This document shows, one piece after another, positions 23,551 through 36,305 of a DNA stretch of 64,000 nt. The position numbers were made by a program, and so were the translations under genes. The notes beneath the pieces were generated by a model, which was not told the DNA's origin, searched no databases, and saw only the letters and a list, made by a program, of their open reading frames with translations. The stretch's first letter is position 1, and each line of letters starts with the position of its first letter. The stretch spans positions 19,013,167-19,077,166 of the forward strand of contig CM057839.1 of the NCBI GenBank assembly GCA_030068075.1, written 5' to 3'. The stretch comes from Paguma larvata. Taxonomy: Eukaryota > Chordata > Mammalia > Carnivora > Viverridae.

Positions 23551-24299
23551 CGAATCACCTAAATATCCAATTTTATCCCTCACAAATTCTGCCTTCCACC
23601 AAACACTAGAACATGAACACAGTTCAGTCAAGTTCTTTGTAACTTTATAACAATAACCACCTTTTCTCTCTTGTCCTGTAATGTGTCCCTAAAGAATTCA
23701 GAGACAAATATTAATATTACAGAATTCATATATTTCACAATTATTGTAATGTACAGAATAGTAAAAAGATGCCTTGATTGGAACATTTTGTTCTTTTGTC
23801 ACCAACACCTGCCTTTTCTAGATATGCTCACATCCAAAGACAAAATTTTGGACACCATTTTATAATTCATTTCTGACAGTTTTTTCTATCTTTAAAGTTA
23901 TTTGAGCTTGAGAATTCCTTTTGAGAAAGTATTAATGAAAAGGGGTTGAGGGGACACAGAAAGAAGGAAAATGTTAATTTTAGGAATATCAGAAATGTTT
24001 AGCACAGTAGCATGTCATTTTGGAAAAGAATGCGCCACATAGTAATCAGAATAATAAATGCATAATGATATGCCTAAAGTTCAGACTAGGCATATTGAAT
24101 TATGCAATGTGAGTCAGATAAAAGCAATTATGACCCGTTCTCATGAAGTGGAGAAGGAATTTGTAAGTATTTTAAGATGATGGGTAGAAATTCATGAGTT
24201 AAATGTATTTCAAAATGAAATATTTTAATAAAGGAGCAACTTTATATGAACAAAATAGAAATTGAGATTAATATTAAAGTGATCTGCAATTAAAGAACA
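23551..24299. other. Unassigned AT-rich sequence
   Basis: About 750 bp after the L1 poly-A tail with no recognised repeat or gene. Confidence 0.4.
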
Positions 24300-24385
24300 T
24301 AAAGAAAAAGAGAACGAAAGAGAGAGAATGAAAGAACGAACAAGAGAGAGAAACAGAGAGAGACAGAGAGGAAGACAGAAAGGGT
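24300..24385. repeat. Purine-rich (GAAA/GAGA) low-complexity tract
   Basis: An almost pure A/G stretch of about 85 bp with mixed gaaa, gaac and gaga units. Confidence 0.85.
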
Positions 24386-24496
24386 ACCTTTCACTAATAT
24401 AGTCTGCTGTAGAAAAGTCTATTATATTTGCTTGTGGTTATTTCTTAAAGTGTCATTAACGACATCTGCAAATGCTTTTATTAAGACTTTGTATCT

Positions 24497-24685
24497 GGGG
24501 CGCCTGGGTGACTCGGTCAGTTAAGTGGCCGACTTCTGCTCAGGTCATTATCTCACTGGTTCATAAGTGTGAGCCCTGCACTGGGCTCTCTGCTGCTAGC
24601 TTGGAGCCTGGAACCTGCGTCAGATTCTGTGTCTCCCTCTCCCCATCCCTCTCCCACTCCCACAAATAAACATCAAAAAAAAATT
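24497..24685 (+). mobile_element. CAN SINE (SINEC, felid type), plus strand
   Basis: The head ggggcgcctgggtgactcgg is intact, followed by gctcaggtcattatctcact and cttggagcctggaacctgcg. The tail is cacaaataaacatcaaaaaa. About 190 bp and well preserved. Confidence 0.94.
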
Positions 24686-27600
24686 GTGTGTGATTTGATC
24701 TGGAGCAAGAATTAACTTAGCAATCATATTGAGGCATTAAAAACACTTTAGTAAAGTTATTTCATAATAGAAGGGAGTAGACTTAATTATTTCTCAAAAT
24801 TTTATGTACAAGATACTAATTTCCACTGTTTTTAGATTACAGTGAGAAATACGGAGCTCTATTAAACTAGAATCTGTGCATTTATTCAAAACGATGTCTG
24901 TGTTTTTCACTATTGCCATTTATGTCACCCAAATAAAAATGTTTACAATTTTTTTTAATAGATAGTATCTACTAAGTCCATTTCTTATGTTAAATTAGTC
25001 GGATGCCTATCCCTGAAAGAGCACTTAACTCTCTTACCCACAATTCTCTTGGTGGTCATTTTGTGGGTTTTTGGTTGTTTAAAACCACCAGACATTGCCC
25101 TTTATCACCTTAGTTACAGTTGACTAATCCAGAGGAAATATTTTATCCAGGGCCAGTGAATCTACAGCCTGCTCAGGGGTTTTTGAAATGAAAGATAAAG
25201 CAAGCTACTCAATGAAATATTAACTAATTAAATCTGAGAGATTAAGTTCATTATATGAGAACATCAGATGAATGGTCGTGACCAAGTGTTAGGATTAAAA
25301 AAAAAAAAAAAAAACCACTGAAAAATGCTTAATTCAAAGTTACAAAAAAAATAGTAGTCTTAAGCAGAAAAATGTTGGTAGAGAGGTATAGGGTAACACT
25401 CTGACACATCACGGGAGACCCCTGACGCCACACTGGAGCACAGTCCTACTGGTTTTAGAGGACTTCCACACCTGTTCTACACGCGTCCTTCTTTCTTGGG
25501 GCTTATTTCCCTTAAAAAAAAAAAATACTGCTGTGCCAGAATTCAGAGAGCAACTTAAAATATGGGAGGCTGGGGAGGGTGAAGGGAGGGGTCTTCCAGT
25601 CCAACAAGAATTCTCTCAAGAATTGCTCTAAGTGGTCCTTTTACATACAGGTCAGCACATTGGGCTCCTAAAGTTATTTAATATAAATATACACAGAATC
25701 AAGGATGGCCTACTTCTTAGGTTAAGAATCCTTACAGTTAGTGGAATTATCCTCATTTCCTACAAGATAACCCAGTTTTTCATGGCTGAAGGAAGCCTCT
25801 AAAGAATCTAGGTTTTAATACATACTGTGCATAAAAATAACTATTAATCTGAATTTGTGTATTCAATAAAAACATCTTAATGAGACAAATTATAAAGATA
25901 ACCGATAGACACAAAAGGACTTGAAAATGATTGTCTTAATCATCCAAGGAGTACCCACTTCTAATTGTTTCCAAAAGCACTTCCTCCACTGGCTCCCCAA
26001 CCAGAATGAGGTTTTGAATACTCCAAGTAAGAACTAAAAGCCTCATTTTCACATTTACGCATTATTAAATGATATCACTTAATTCATTTTCATCAACCTG
26101 TTAAAAAAGTTCATTATACAGAAGTCTTAGCCCCATTGACTCTTTACTAAGTAAAGCTATTATGCTCATTCCAATATAGTTAGTAGTCTGGGGTACTTTA
26201 ATTCTTCCTGTGAGATAGTCGATGCTGAATAAAATTGAAATCCCTTATAATCTACAGTTTAAAAAAATTTTTTTAAGTAAAAGGGCATCTGTCATAACTG
26301 GATCCACTTAAAAGGGAGTGCTTATCTAATCCAGATCCCCAGAGTGACCCAAGTTGAAAATGAGTCAAGATTTTTAAAATTACCTGTTTGGATTTCAAAT
26401 TTCTGAGGGACTTAGGCTAATCTATACTCACCACTACTTTGTCAAAATAAAAGGGCAGTGGTTAGGTGTTAAAAATCGCTTCGGAAAAAAAGAGTCTAGG
26501 AAGAAAAGAGTTTTTACATAAAGGAGAGTATTTATTGTAAGTACTGATTTTTAGACCTCATCTTTGTCCCTTGAAGAATTTTAAGCAAAAATAAAGATTA
26601 TACCTTTTTGCTATTCTCTTGAGTCCTAAGACAGACATCGTTAGGGAGAATCTTGGAACCAAATTGAGTATGAGTTTCCCAAGGGAGAAAAGCAGGTCAA
26701 ATTCAATCTCAAAGTTTTTCTGTGGCATTAGGTGCCTGAGAGGCTCAGATTGTTTTGGGTCTTTTGAGGATTAAGGCCCTGGCAGTTTTTTCTCTGAATA
26801 CAACTCTTCTGCATCTGACAATTAGGACATTATAATACTTTTGAATTATGCAATTAGCAAATGCATTGTGATAATAGGCAGTGATTTTTGTATTTCCCAT
26901 TTTGTTCTAGCTAGGAATGAGAAAGATCTGTGGTTGTCATTTTTAAAGCAATTTAATAAAGCATTACTGTAGTACTTAGTGCTGACTCCATTGTTTACAA
27001 GGTCGCAAGCATGCCAACTCTCTATTATTCAAGTCGGTGGGTAACAACCAAGGAGCAAAGGTACTTTTACTTTAGCCAATTGTTTCGAGTTTCTCTTTCA
27101 ACTCCTCTAAAATGTCAGCAGCACTGCCTGGAACTGTATTTGAACTCTTCCTTTTATGCCTTCTGGTACACCTCCTACATTAAAATCGTTCCTGTGTAAA
27201 CTGGCAAGTTTTCATGCTATGAAAGTAAGATGGATTTTTTTTTTTTGGTATTATATTGCTTTGCCTCTTTTCACTCCTTCACTTAATGAATTACTGAGTA
27301 TCTCCCATTGTAAGATACTAGGGAAACAAGTCCACAAGACAGAGACAGACTACATCTCTTGTGGTATTCTCAATTTAGTTTGAAAGACAGTGAACAAGTA
27401 ATTATGGGTTTGTAAAAAGTTAGAAAAAGGAAACCTAGAATTGAGTGACCTATCCAAGTTTGGATAAAGTTTAGTTAGAAAAAGTTTCCCAGTGGAAGTA
27501 AGTTTTAACGGAGTTCTAAGTGTAAGTAAAGAATTCATCTGTGAAGTAGGGAGAAGGAAATTCTTTTATTTAATGGGAGAAAAGCAAGTTTCACTTTCTC

Positions 27601-28534
27601 ACCTTTCACTTAACATCCATTAATCCAGCAAAGTAGCACTAACTCTAGATGAGAAATAAGGAGGATCTCAAGTTGGGGACTGAAAGAAATACATGGATTT
27701 GTATTAAGATTTGGTAAGTCGGGGTATGGTTTGCATGTGTATGAAGGTCAGGGGGACGGTAAAGTGAAGGACGTCTCCACATTCAGGCTGGGCTACCAGG
27801 TAGGTGATGATGCCCTTACAAAAACTGAACACTGGCATATAAGTGGCTCGGAGAGAGCTCATGAATCCAGTTTTGCACATGTGCAACTTAAGGAGTTTTA
27901 GAGATAAACTAGAGAGAGTGCTAAATAAGCAATTAAACACACATTGCCCCAGAAGAGAGGCTGGAGATACACCTAAATTTCTTAAACTTAAAATATCCCG
28001 AACTGAATTCATCATGGCAATGAAATATGATCCAAACTCTCCTACATCCTTAAGATCATGGGTCTAGCATCCATCTTTTCCCAGCCAAAAGTGCGAGAAT
28101 CACAGTTGCTCCCCATTTTCAGTATTCGCAACTCTGCTATCACCGTGCCCCTCCAAATACACTTTTTAAGTTTCCTCAGCCTCACCGTTGGTCCACTCAC
28201 TTGACTGTGCTCTTTCCTGGGGAATTGCACGAACTAATTCAAACCCTTTCCTCAGCGGCAGCATTAAAATGAATACATTGCTGCTAGGGTGAGCTATTTG
28301 AAACAGAAAACGTGTTTGTTTTCCCCCTTTCCCCTCTTCCCAGTGTTAGCTTCTAATAGGCTTGCTTCTGTTTTACTGTACAGTGCCTTCTCACTTTTCT
28401 GTATTTTTCCCCAAGTATAAATGGGTATAAATTCCTTTCACATCCTTATCCGCCAATTACTTTGCTTAAAGTCTAGTCAATATAAAATTAAAGCATTACT
28501 TCCATTAATGAAGTAACAGAAGAGCAAGATGAAG
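24686..28534. other. Long unique-looking AT-rich stretch
   Basis: Nearly 4 kb with no repeat or gene I can name, apart from an A18 run at 25297-25314, an A12-13 run near 25,514 and a doubtful SINE-head-like word (taggtgcctgagaggctcag) at about 26,729. Frames of 60-103 codons near 27,011-28,230 lie on both strands without domains. It may be ancestral intergenic or intronic DNA. Confidence 0.45.
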
Positions 28535-28755
28535 AGCGTAGTCTATAGAAATACCATTTGCGTTCAGATTTCAGACCCAGTATCTGGTGGCTTGGTGACC
28601 TTGGACAATTTACCTAAGCTATCTGTGCTTGTCTTCATATGTAGAGAACAGGAAGCCCAACAATGACTATTTCAGTGTTGCTCTGAGATTTGAACTAGTT
28701 GATGTATCGAAGTGCTTACAATGGTAACTGGCGCACGAAAAAACACTTAACTTAA
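28535..28755 (+). repeat. MIR, plus strand
   Basis: The parts follow in order: 'ggcttggtgaccttggacaa', 'tttacctaagctatctgtgc' and 'gtgcttacaatggtaactgg'. This matches the tRNA-derived part, core and 3' part of MIR. A-runs follow at about 28,753-28,780. Confidence 0.78.
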
Positions 28756-28854
28756 AAAAAAAAAAAAGGAAAAAAAAAAGACTTCTGAACGCTCCTAACT
28801 CCCCTAATGGGGAATGTATGGGATATTAACTAAATTAATTCAGTTATAAACAAT

Positions 28855-28960
28855 CAAGATTTATTCAGTACCTAGTATGTGATTGGCACTATCCCAGTAT
28901 TATATACTAACAAACAAAAATCAGTTTCTTTCATCATGAAACTTAGCACCCAGAGGAAAA
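28855..28960 (+). repeat. Possible L2/MIR-family fragment
   Basis: 'tattcagtacctagtatgtg' followed by 'ggcactatcccagtattata' resembles the common ancient repeat word in which a 'tgtgccaggcactgt' type sequence is expected. Tentative. Confidence 0.4.
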
Positions 28961-29776
28961 AAATTTACATTACACATCTATGAGATGTGTGTGCCAACAG
29001 CTGGATCACCACATGGACATAACATTTTATGTTCTTGACATAAGATTCATCTTTTCCTCTCAAACTTTCCTTTGTTTCTTGTTTTCAATAATGGAAATAT
29101 CTACTCACTCCATTCAGAAGTAGGGATTGTTCACTCCTTGTCGTCACTTTCATGTATTTAACAAGTATTTACTGGGTGTGTTCTTTAGTAATAAATCATT
29201 GAACATGAAAGACACAATCGCCACCCCCTCAGAACTATGCTATTGTATCTTATGCTTCCTGGTTAATTTCCTCAAGGAGGAAGCAGTACTAGTGAGTAAT
29301 AGTGAAAAGCATCTGAAGTATTAACTTGCATTAAATAGTTACATCATTCAAGGAAACCATGTAAGATCCGCTATCAAGCAGCCAGTGACTCTAATGAAAA
29401 AGACAGGAATTCGGAATTAAAGGTGGCCACCTTGGCCATGAATGATTGAAGCTTTGTATATTAGGAGTGGGGTTTCAGAGATGGTGAGCCTTATACAGGT
29501 GAAGAGGAAATAGGACGTTCCAGAGAAACTGAGTCAAACCTATTATCTTCTCATTGGAGCTGATTATTTTCCTTTCCTTTCTGATCAAATGCCTGATTGT
29601 TCAGACTCCTCAGCTAGAGAGTGGAGATCTGGGTTCTAGGAGTAGAAAAGGGCAATAAAGAAAACTCCAAAGTCACTAAATTATCAACAACTACCTAACC
29701 AGCCCACATGAGGTCCTAAAACCCACACTACCCCAGACCCAGCTCTTTTGATATGCTTATGATTTGTCCATATCAT

Positions 29777-30258
29777 TGTGTGGTGGACTGAGGAGACCCC
29801 AGACCCTGAGGCTTGTATCAAAAACGTTAACCAAAGGGTCTCAGTGTTAAGAATTCAAGGACAGATGCAATACAGCCAACAAGTGATACGAGTAAAAAGT
29901 TTATTAAAGTGAAAGTACACTCTTGAGATGTGAGAACGTGCAAGTTCAACACAGCAGCACTCAGTGGGGTTTGGATTTTTAGCTTTTATTGACAATTGTT
30001 AATAAGGGCATGGAATATTCCTTACTTGGAACAAGGATTTCTTGGAAGCAAAGTTTTGTACCTCTTCCTCATCTGGTCAAGGCTTTTCTGTCATGGCACC
30101 CTCCATCTTGGGCCTGTCTATTCTGATCTGGCTTCTTGTGATTTTTTTTGGAGTGCTACCAGGACAGGCATCTGATCTAACTTTCCCGATCGCTGATCAT
30201 GACTTCCTCTTTGCTGACTTGCAGGTACCCTGTTAGAATTAATGAACTGCCACTAACA
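29777..30258 (-). mobile_element. Solo LTR of an endogenous retrovirus, minus strand
   Basis: On the minus strand the unit begins TGTTAGTGGCAG and ends CCACCACACA, so it has TG...CA ends. A perfect 7-bp direct repeat, atatcat at 29770-29776 and 30259-30265, flanks it. It is about 482 bp. It has a polyadenylation signal (AATAAA on the minus strand, near 29,900) followed by a 'tgcatctgtccttgaattct' segment like the R-U5 part of gammaretrovirus-type LTRs. No gag, pol or env sequence is next to it, so it is a solo LTR left by recombination between two LTRs. The exact family is not assigned. The 64-codon frame at 30042-30236 is incidental. Confidence 0.82.
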
Positions 30259-30265
30259 ATATCAT

Positions 30266-33200
30266 CTAGAATCGTTTCTGTATGATTACTAAAGATTTTT
30301 CAAGTGGCAAAATGGATCCAAAACTATTTTCATAGTAGTAGGAGAAATGAAGCTTAACAGTGTGTGTCTTGGAAGCAAAACTGGCAGGGGAAAATCAGAG
30401 ACTCAACAGAAAAACAGGTTTAGATTCACACCTCCATAAATTTGTTCTACCTTTTCAGGAAACCCATGTTGGCCTTACCTGTTTACTCCATGTAAGTCGG
30501 TTCACCACCCATTCTCACTCTGGTCCTCCTCTATAGATTTGTCTTCTTCCCCTGCCCAACAGGCTCTGCCAGAACACTTGTATTGTGAGATGCAGCCACT
30601 GTCTAAATTCTGCCTGCTCTAGGACCCCGGCTTTCTAGACAAATTTTGGGTTCTCCATTAACATAATTCCCTGATCTGACACACAGTCACTTAATGAAAG
30701 GAACATATCTTAATTAAAACATATGATTAGCTTTGTCAATTTAAATGAAAATGACTCTAATTTAGACATAGGCATAGAATTTTAAAGTTAGAAGGGGACT
30801 TAGAGATCACCTAGTAAATGAATGGTTTGGGTAATTGTCCTCCCTGCTGTGTGCATTAGCATCTGCATCGCATTCAGTGCTGTCAAGTACATATTTTAAG
30901 AGGACAACATGACCTTCCGAATATAGTTTCTAATCGTTGTGCTTCTTAACAATCTTGCCAAAGTCCTCTGACCTTAGAGTTCATGACATAATTATTTGTT
31001 AGACGAGGAATAGAATTATTTATGGCTTAGAGTAGATAATAAAAGGGATTACTACACCCAGGCAGTTTCTTCCTTAAACTCAGTTTTCCTAATCTCTTTC
31101 CCTATGGCAACAGAGCAATTACTTTCCAGCATGTGGATTCCGTTGTACTTTAAATATAGATAAATGTAATGCTAAAAACTTGGGAATTAGCTAGTGCTCC
31201 TGAATCAAAATCCCAAACTGCAGAAAAGCGTTGATTTACAACTTAGTTTTCTACAAAACCTGGTTATGACTTCACGTAAAGGACCAAATGGCTCTCGATC
31301 CAGAACAGTCATAGTTGTGATGAATAAAGTCTAATATGCCTGATCTTGATTAAAACATTTGCAGAAAATGGACTAAGCTTTCTGGGTTTTCTATTTTTTT
31401 CTTAGGAATTATAGGTAAAGGTTGGCATACAAAAAGAGTTTACAAACCAAAGGATGTTGGCTTAAGATGGGAGAGGAGAGAAAAGACACAGATTACGTAA
31501 AGGACCCAGAGGCATCGGACGTGAAAAGTAAATTACACTGGAGTGTATTAAAATTATTACAGAAATTACCAAATGACTTCAGGGAATCTAAGTCTGTATC
31601 TATTAAGAGAGACAAGCCCAAAATAAAGTCACTTGAGTGAAACCCCACTTCAGCAAACCCAGACATAATACCTAATTTGCGTTTCAGCCTCTCCCAGCTG
31701 TCATTTTGCAGTTACCTGATCAATACAGTAAAGAAATCCACCTCAAAGACACCCTCTGCCCCCACAGCAAAGTGTTCTTGCCTGAAACAATCCGTTCTTT
31801 GCTGGAAACTTTTTTCTTCCCTCTTTTTCTACCTGTAAAAGCTTTTTTGGATAGCTCTTCAGAGCTCCTTTCTATCTGCTGGCTGGGATGCTACCAGATT
31901 CATGAATCATTAAATAATGCCAATAAGATGTTTAGAAAGCCTGAATTAAGAAAAATTTCTACAAGTCTGGGTGTGACTTTGTCCTCAATGACAATCAAAT
32001 GTACCACAAATGGCAAGTCCATCTACAACACCATGAGAATCCCTGCATTTCATATGAATTACTCTTTTTCTCTTCCCAAATAGGTTTTGAAGTATTATGA
32101 ATACATTGTGACATGATTTATGTAAAAATATGACAGTAGCTTATATTCAGGGTCATAATGAAATTAAAGTTTTTTATTTCTTGGGTTAGAAAGATTGAAG
32201 AGCGAATAATTAAGGTATCTGAAGAATTTCTTCCTTTTTAAGAATATGAAGACATCATTGGAAATTGATTTTTGATTGTATCGCGGGAATGATAAAATGT
32301 AGGTCAAAGTTACATAATGGCAGATATACTGAAGATTAAAAGGGATAAATCAAGACATTGTCTTTCCCAAAATGCAGCCTTATAAACAGTCTTGTTCAGT
32401 GATTGTTGATGTAACATTTTGAGACCATCCAATTTCTTAATTCTCAAACTAAAAACCAGTAACTGATGGAGTAGGTGGTTGACTTGATATATTAGATATT
32501 GCCTAAATTTGTAAATGTTTCTTGTATTCAACTAATGTTGTTTTTCAATAGTGAAAATACTTTGAATTTTCATTTATTAGCTGAATAGTCATAGCATGAT
32601 ACCTTATATACATAATTGATGTAGGTAGTAATTTCAGTGGTATTATGCAGAGGAGGAGGAAACAAGACAAAAAGGCAAATTCTAGATGGATCCTGAAAAG
32701 TCCTGAGTGTGTCGATAAGGTCACCAGAGGTAGTATTTTTAAGCAAAAAGGAAATATAGATTCATCACTGAAAGATGATCCAAAGAATGAGGAAGGGCTA
32801 ATTGGGGCAAGATGGTAAAAATGAAAGCCACTTAGTTCTAATCTATGTGAAAAACATGGGGCTGGTTCAAAACTCATTAAGACAATGATTAGGAACTAGA
32901 GCTGTACAGACTTACTACTGACTTGATGTGTGGTGGAAGAGAAAGAAGAATCTAGACTAATAGTCATATTTTTGGTTTGTGTAACCTAGTGAGTGTTTCA
33001 TTTTCTCAGGGAGTAGGAATAAAACTCATTTGAGAATGGAAGATTTTGACTTCTGAATATTTAGAGCTTGAGGTGAGTACATGAAAACAATGAGCAAGTG
33101 GAGTCGAGAATTCTCCCTACTTACATGGTGAGACAGGGAGTGTGGTTGTGATAGCTCAGGAGACAGACAGGAAGATAAGTAAAGAGGAAAAGCTCAAATG

Positions 33201-34869
33201 TCAGCTTTAGGTGTAGAACCAAAGCTCAGGAGGATGAGTGGAAAGAAAATACAGAGCAAAAGGAGGAAATTCACCAAAGACATATCCACACAGCCAAGTT
33301 TTAGCAGTTTCTTATAAAGGGTGAAATAATGAATAGTGTTAAAACTCAACACCAAGAGGAAAAAGCAATGAAAATATACCATTTCATTCATGAATACCAT
33401 CAAGTATCCTTAATCCATAAACATTAGGTAAGAGATGAAATGTGCCCAGAAATTTTGTAAAATTGACAGATAATTTCTACTATGGAAATCTTACAAAGCA
33501 GAGGCCTTCAAATTTTTAAGACACGGATTTTAAAAAAAATCGAGCCAACTGCCCATAAGTAAAGCCACTAATAAGTTGCATTCACTGTTCTAATATAGGC
33601 ACGTTTAAAATATATAGCAGGATGAAAATTTTCTAAGTGATTAAATAAAGTAGAAATAACAAAAATAGTTGAAACAATTTTATTTCAGCTAACCTAACGT
33701 TATGAACATGTTGGGTCTCAGTAAAAAAAAATGTGGAGTAAGAATATACTATCTTCAACAATCCTCCGACGTGGTGAAAATGTCCCACTGGTTAGGAGAA
33801 TCTTGCCAAAGTCAACAAAGTTTTGTTTTCTTCAAAGGTTAGCTCAACATTTATGAGCATCTTCTCTAACAAAGATTTTAGTCTGAATCATAAAAGCAAG
33901 CAGTAGTTTATTTTTAAAAGGAGGAGGATTCCTGCTGTGTATTATTCATATTATTTTGATCAAAATGTCTATTGTTTACCACTGAAGGGGAAAGAGATTT
34001 CTAAAGAGAATTCATATCCTAGGAGGGGAAAAAAATCCCATTATAATTATCTCCTGGCTCCCCAGCATCCCCAAATGTCCTAAGGACAAAGAAATAAACA
34101 TTTCAAAAGCTTTCCGAGGCAGGCTGATCATCCTGGTAACACAGGGAGACTGGAGTCCTGTAAATTCTCTGAACACCAACCACTTCCAGATAGAATTTTA
34201 ATAATTTCATTTAAGCAATGTGCCCTTAAGAATACTTTTTTATATAGATTAATATATATTTTGGGTAATGCATATTCTTAAAAGCAAGATTTTCATTTGC
34301 AAAGTGCATGGTCCACCTGGGAAGCATACAATGTCACTAAAAAGCAGTTCTCGCCTGAAAAAGTTATCATTGTTCTTTTTACTATTAATAGTAATCTTTA
34401 CTAGTTAATAGTAGGGCTACGCCATAACATTTTTCTTCTATCCAGTCACACACGGGTGTGGAGAAAGGTATTGCTCTTTTTTATATTGTGTGTTTTATTT
34501 TCTTAACATGTTTATCAGGTACTTACTTCATTGTTAGATTTTCAGTTGAATAACTAATCTGTCATGTAATTTTAGGGCAGAAAAAGATGCGAATTTTCAA
34601 AAATCAGAGTTGGATATTGGGGTCTTGATTCGAAGACATAAACATATAATATACTAAAAGGGAAGTGATAGGAATAAAATAGAGCAGTAAAATTTGCCTA
34701 ATGTTAATCCTTAATTCAAAACGATTATACTGGGGCCTTGACTCCTTGGTTCTACGAATCAGCTTCATCTTGAAAAGTGAAATAAACTTAGCTGTATTTC
34801 ATAGGGATTTCAGGATTCAGTGTTAATTACTCATTACAACGTTCTGAAGAAACAAACATTCATTAAGAA
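30266..34869. other. Long unique-looking AT-rich stretch
   Basis: About 4.6 kb without a confident repeat. The word 'agttagaaggggacttagag' at about 30,788 resembles a common ancient repeat. A 125-codon frame at 31706-32083 and a 110-codon minus frame at 32545-32877 are among the longest non-repeat frames in the window, but neither shows a recognisable domain, and length alone does not support a gene at this base composition. Confidence 0.45.
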
Positions 34870-34985
34870 TCAAGCTGTGGGCAAGGTTCTATCTCCACCT
34901 TCACTAGTGAGCTCTGTGGGAACTTGAACAAATCACAAAGACTGAGGGCTTCAGTTTTGTCATCTTGACAGGATAAACTCCAAAT
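34870..34985 (+). repeat. Probable MIR, plus strand
   Basis: 'gaacttgaacaaatcacaaa' and 'ttcagttttgtcatcttgac' follow the order of the MIR core ('ccttgggcaagttac... cagtttcctcatctg'). Confidence 0.6.
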
Positions 34986-35689
34986 TGCCTTGCACTATTG
35001 GTCCTTGTGAGGTTTCCTTCACTAATTCAGGCTTCCTTTGCACCTCCCTTTATCCATCCCATTCATCATTTTATGTTTCAAGAATGCTTTATTACATGTA
35101 GTTTCCAGAAAGTGTTCCATTTCTCATGTTTCTCTACCTTCACGTGTACTGATCTTTCTATGCAGAACGTTTCCATAACAGGAGTTGCCCCGAATTGGCT
35201 TTCTGTACTTTCAGCCTACTGCCCAATGCCCCTTTAAGCAACTGAGGCGATCTCTGAGAACTAGGGTCTCTAGTGATGACATCACGCTTATTCATTCTGC
35301 TCTTAAAGGAGTCCTACGCATCTACCTGGTTTACCATTAAAGAGTTAGCTCTTCAAGAAGCTCAAAGTTTATAAAGGATGCACTTGCTTAACGTCTTCAA
35401 AATGGATTTACTGACTATTTAAAAAACAAGTTTTAAGTTCAACGTATCACCAGATATGAAATATTCAATATCAAAGGACATCTGAAAACGTTAAGCAACA
35501 ACTATGTACTAAGACAAATTGGTAATTACTGAAAATGCAAAGCTAAATTATACAGAGCCCTTGTTCTAGGAATGCTTGGTACCAAAGAGGCAGGCAGGAC
35601 TACATATAGGCCAACAGAACAATCTGGTGATTTCTATTGGGGAATAAACAGTTTTGTGTATTATTTGAGGTCAAAGAGTAGAGATACTA

Positions 35690-36000
35690 AACCTGCCCAG
35701 AAGAGAAAGATCAAGCAGGTGAAATTTGAAGTGGTCTATTGAAGTACTGGCAGGAGAAGGGAAGACAGACCATTTTAGAAGGAGTCAATGGGATGAGCAC
35801 AGAGCGGCACTGTGTTTTTAGACAACACTGGGGACAACAGTGTGGTGGGCTAGGAGATGTACATACAGGGCAAATGGAGTAGGAAGTCCAAAGTTGTGAA
35901 TGTATTTTAAGCATAGGTGGGGTTAGGAATTATTTTCTTATGGAAAGGAGTGATATGATTTAACTTGTATTACTAGAAGAGAACACATCTCAGAAGCTAG
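35690..36000 (+). repeat. Ancient mammalian repeat, internal part, unassigned family
   Basis: 'gcacagagcggcactgtgtt ... gtgaatgtattttaagcata ... aaggagtgatatgatttaac' follows the well-known ancient repeat that contains the word 'ggagtgacatgatc'. Similar traces are near 48,600-48,870 and 57,480-57,700. Its family (possibly L2-related) is not certain. Confidence 0.45.
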
Positions 36001-36220
36001 GGAAAAACAAAAAAACCACAGTTGGGAATGGGGAGACAACAGGGAAGGAAGACGAGAACAGGGGATCAAGAAGGCCTTAATAGTCCCCCCTCAGCAGGAC
36101 TCAACTTTAGATAAGTATTTTTCTAAGTCCATGCCCCTGACTTCCCTTTTCTTAGAGCATTTGCTTTAGAATATGTGCAATTATAAGTTCTCTAACGCTC
36201 TTTTCCCAACTCTCTTTCCA

Positions 36221-36305
36221 TTTTTTTAAACTTTATTTTTAATGTTTATTTTTGGGTGGGAGGGGAGAATGAGCAGGGGAAGGGTAGAGAGAGGGGGAGA
36301 CACAA
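36221..36305 (-). mobile_element. CAN SINE fragment, minus strand, tail half only
   Basis: 'aaactttatttttaatgttt attttt' followed by a G-rich gagagagggggagacaca stretch is the reversed tail and part of the body of a SINEC. The tRNA-like head is missing, so it is a truncated copy of about 85 bp. Confidence 0.75.

Noticed and set aside
26729..26800. SINE-like word taggtgcctgagaggctcag
   Set aside because: The match covers only about 20 bp with mismatches and no body, tail or duplication follows.
31706..32083. 125-codon frame with a Met start in unique sequence
   Set aside because: No recognisable domain, signal or neighbour. The frame could be chance. A protein search and cross-species frame conservation would be needed before calling it.
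32545..32877. 110-codon minus-strand frame, hydrophobic and cysteine-containing
   Set aside because: Composition follows from A/G-rich plus-strand DNA; no domain or conserved start context.
35273..35288. CRE-like near-palindrome (gtgatgacatcacg)
   Set aside because: A single short motif is expected by chance in 64 kb, and no promoter or gene is nearby.
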